From: Gammaproteobacteria bacterium | GTDB lineage: Bacteria; Pseudomonadota; Gammaproteobacteria; Acidiferrobacterales; Acidiferrobacteraceae | Length of the DNA stretch: 6,301 nucleotides | Reading direction: 5' to 3' | Assembly (NCBI GenBank): GCA_028064935.1 | Contig: JAPTWT010000072.1 | Location: 1 to 6,301 of the forward strand | In this document: in pieces, positions 4,459 through 6,301 of the stretch | Layout: each line of letters begins with the position of its first letter | Numbering within the stretch: the first letter of the stretch is position 1 | Notes under the pieces: generated by a model | Database searches by the model: none | Told to the model about the DNA's origin: nothing | The model's input: only the letters and a program-made list of their open reading frames with translations | Translations under genes and position numbers: made by a program

Positions 4459-6301
4459 ATGACAAACAATACTGCCGCGCTGCAAACCAAGGCCAACCCC
4501 CAACAGCTCGAAGCCATCCTGGCCACCGACGGCCCAGTGCTGATCATCGCCGGCCCGGGCTCCGGCAAGACCTTCACGCTGGTCGAGCGTATCGTCTACC
4601 TCATCACGCAGAAGGATATCGCGCCCGAGTCGCTCTTCGTCGTTACCTTCACTGACAAGGCTGCGCGCGAACTGACCACCCGCATCTCGAACCGGCTGGT
4701 CGAGTTGAGCATCAAGTTCAACTTGAACGACATGTACCTTGGCACCTTCCACTCGATCTGCCTGCGACTGCTAGAAGACTTCCGGGAGTTCACCCGGCTC
4801 AAGCGTAGCTTCACGCTCTTCGACCAGTTCGACCAGCAGTATTTCCTCTACCAGCACATCAAGGACTTCCGTGAACTCCCCGATGCCAAGCTCGTCATAG
4901 GCAACGATCAGTCGGGCCGATGGGCACAGTCGGAAAGCCTGCTAAAGTGGCTGAACAAGGTCGCCGAGGAAGCGCTAGACCTCCCCACGCTAGAGGCCGC
5001 CCCCGATATCGAAGTGCGCGTTCTAGCCACCTGCTTCCGCAAGTACCAGGAGCTGCTGCACGAGCACAACTCCCTCGACTTCTCCGGCATCCAGTATGAG
5101 GCACTGCAACTGCTAGAGAAGCGTCCCGAGGTGCTGGCGCACCTGCGCGAAAAGTTCTCGTACCTGATGGTGGACGAATACCAAGACACCAACACCATCC
5201 AGGAACGCATCCTTCTGCTGTTGGCTGGCGAGCGTTGCAATCTCTGTGTCGTCGGTGACGACGACCAGGGCCTGTACCGTTTTCGCGGGGCGACCATCCG
5301 CAATATCCTAGAATTTCCAGCATTGTTCGACGAGGGCCAGTGCAAACGGGCCACGCTCACGGTCAACTATCGCTCGCACCCCGACATCATCCGCTTCTAC
5401 AATGAGTGGATGCGCGAACAGACATGGGATGACGGCACGCGCGTCTTCCGCTTCGCCAAGCAGATCGTGCCACGCGAGGACGACTTCCCCGACATGCCCA
5501 CGGCGGTGCGGCTGGCCGCCAGTGACGGCAAGGGCGAAACCACCAACTGGCACGCCGAGGTGCTGGCCTTCCTCAACGGCCTGAAGGCGTCCGGCAAGCT
5601 GTCGGACTGGAATCAGGTGGCCTTCCTGTTCCGCTCGGTGAAGAACGACAAGGTGGTGGCGCTGGCACGCTTCCTCGAATCCGAGGGCGTGCCCGTGTTC
5701 TCACCCCGCTCGAACATGTTCTTCGAGCGTGAGGAAATCCGCCTGATGATCGGCGCGCTGATCTTTCTTTTTCCGCAGTTCCCGAAGGTGCGGGCATGGA
5801 CGGAAGGCGTGCATCTGGATATCTGGGACTACTACGATCAGCTTTGCTTCAAGCCCTTCACGGACGAATTGCGCAAGCCCGAAAATAAGTCCCTACTGGA
5901 TTGGGCGCGCCCGCTGGCCAAGCACCACGCCGTGCTCACGCAGAACACCGACTACGCGTTCTCCGGCCTGTTCTACCAACTGCTCCAATTCCCGCTGTTC
6001 TCGTGCTTCCTCAGCGAAGAAGCGGTGCAAGGCGTGGACAAAGGGCGCGCGGCACGTAACCTTGGCACCTTCTCCAAGTTGCTCACCAAATTCGAGTACC
6101 TGCACTTCGTCAGCGTGCTTAACCCGGAATGGCTAGAGAAGAACATACGCGATCTGTTCAACCAGTTCCTGCGCTTCCTAGTGGACGGCGGCATCGGCGA
6201 GTACGAGGACGAATCCGAGTACGCACCGAAGGGCTGCGTCTCATTCCTGACCATTCATCAATCGAAGGGCCTTGAGTTTCCTGTGGTCGTCTGTGGCTCG
6301 C
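4459..6301 (+). CDS. UvrD/PcrA-type superfamily 1A ATP-dependent DNA helicase, C-terminal end beyond window
   Basis: The frame is open from ATG 4459 to the window edge: 614 complete codons, 3' truncated. Canonical SF1A motifs appear in order. These are the Q-motif NPQQ (13-16), Walker A GPGSGKT (32-38), Ia TFTDKAARE (63-71), Ib GTFHS (95-99), Walker B DEYQDT (239-244), III GDDDQGLYRFRGA (266-278), IV NYRSHPD (303-309), and V with TIHQSKGLEF (598-607). Motif VI and the C-terminus are missing. Family knowledge: 3'-5' ATP-driven unwinding of DNA in the cytoplasm. A UvrD-type helicase also occurs in the Gabija defence system (GajB), but there is no GajA-like gene here. The start follows a good ribosome-binding site and directly succeeds the HTH gene's tandem stops, so co-expression is likely. 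Whether a nuclease domain follows on the right cannot be seen. Leu codon CTA, usually followed by G, is unusually common. Confidence 0.94.
   Translation, partial: MTNNTAALQTKANPQQLEAILATDGPVLIIAGPGSGKTFTLVERIVYLITQKDIAPESLFVVTFTDKAARELTTRISNRLVELSIKFNLNDMYLGTFHSICLRLLEDFREFTRLKRSFTLFDQFDQQYFLYQHIKDFRELPDAKLVIGNDQSGRWAQSESLLKWLNKVAEEALDLPTLEAAPDIEVRVLATCFRKYQELLHEHNSLDFSGIQYEALQLLEKRPEVLAHLREKFSYLMVDEYQDTNTIQERILLLLAGERCNLCVVGDDDQGLYRFRGATIRNILEFPALFDEGQCKRATLTVNYRSHPDIIRFYNEWMREQTWDDGTRVFRFAKQIVPREDDFPDMPTAVRLAASDGKGETTNWHAEVLAFLNGLKASGKLSDWNQVAFLFRSVKNDKVVALARFLESEGVPVFSPRSNMFFEREEIRLMIGALIFLFPQFPKVRAWTEGVHLDIWDYYDQLCFKPFTDELRKPENKSLLDWARPLAKHHAVLTQNTDYAFSGLFYQLLQFPLFSCFLSEEAVQGVDKGRAARNLGTFSKLLTKFEYLHFVSVLNPEWLEKNIRDLFNQFLRFLVDGGIGEYEDESEYAPKGCVSFLTIHQSKGLEFPVVVCGS

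Noticed and set aside
4183..4752. 189-codon minus-strand frame opposite the HTH gene and helicase start
   Set aside because: The + strand encodes unmistakable HTH and Walker A motifs over the same bases.
1..6301. CRISPR array, tRNA, rRNA, integron attC site or phage att core
   Set aside because: No regularly spaced direct repeats, cloverleaf or attC-type R sites seen. The only inverted/direct repeat combination is fully explained by the MITE and its target duplication.

Overview
The window holds four genes and one short mobile element. It reads as part of an accessory, probably anti-phage, island in a moderately GC-rich bacterium. My hand count gives about 55% GC for the first gene and 53% for the mobile element; the two large genes look nearer 60% (estimate). 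Codon style and gene families suggest a pseudomonadote (beta- or gammaproteobacterium), but nothing fixes the genus.

Layout, left to right. (1) Positions 2-553 (+): the C-terminal part of an Mrr-type restriction endonuclease, cut by the left edge. (2) 554-697: a short convergent gap with no clear terminator. (3) 698-3928 (-), possibly starting as far up as 3955: a very large protein with an N-terminal sacsin/HSP90-like GHKL ATPase domain, a long uncharacterised middle, a glycine-rich linker and a C-terminal NOV_C (DUF3883) domain with a PD-(D/E)xK nuclease-like motif. (4) 3966-4157: a 192-bp MITE-like element with perfect 17-bp terminal inverted repeats and a perfect 9-bp target duplication (3957-3965 and 4158-4166), sitting in the divergent regulatory region. 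(5) 4246-4455 (+), possibly from 4195: a small excisionase/AlpA-type helix-turn-helix protein. (6) From 4459 (+) to the right edge: a UvrD/PcrA-type superfamily 1A helicase, open for 614 codons and truncated just after helicase motif V.

The HTH and helicase genes form a tight operon: the HTH stop is followed by a second in-frame stop and then at once by the helicase ATG. The ATPase-nuclease gene is transcribed away from them. An HTH regulator, a DNA helicase, an ATPase fused to a nuclease-like domain and a neighbouring Mrr nuclease fit a DNA-targeting defence cassette. I do not recognise this exact combination as a named system; that is inference from context. The most solid unexpected structure is the MITE. 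Its 9-bp target is a strong Shine-Dalgarno sequence next to the ATPase gene, and its insertion widened the gap between the preferred divergent starts from about 116 to 317 bp. A seven-G run beside that gene's start leaves the real start, and possibly the reading frame, open to question.
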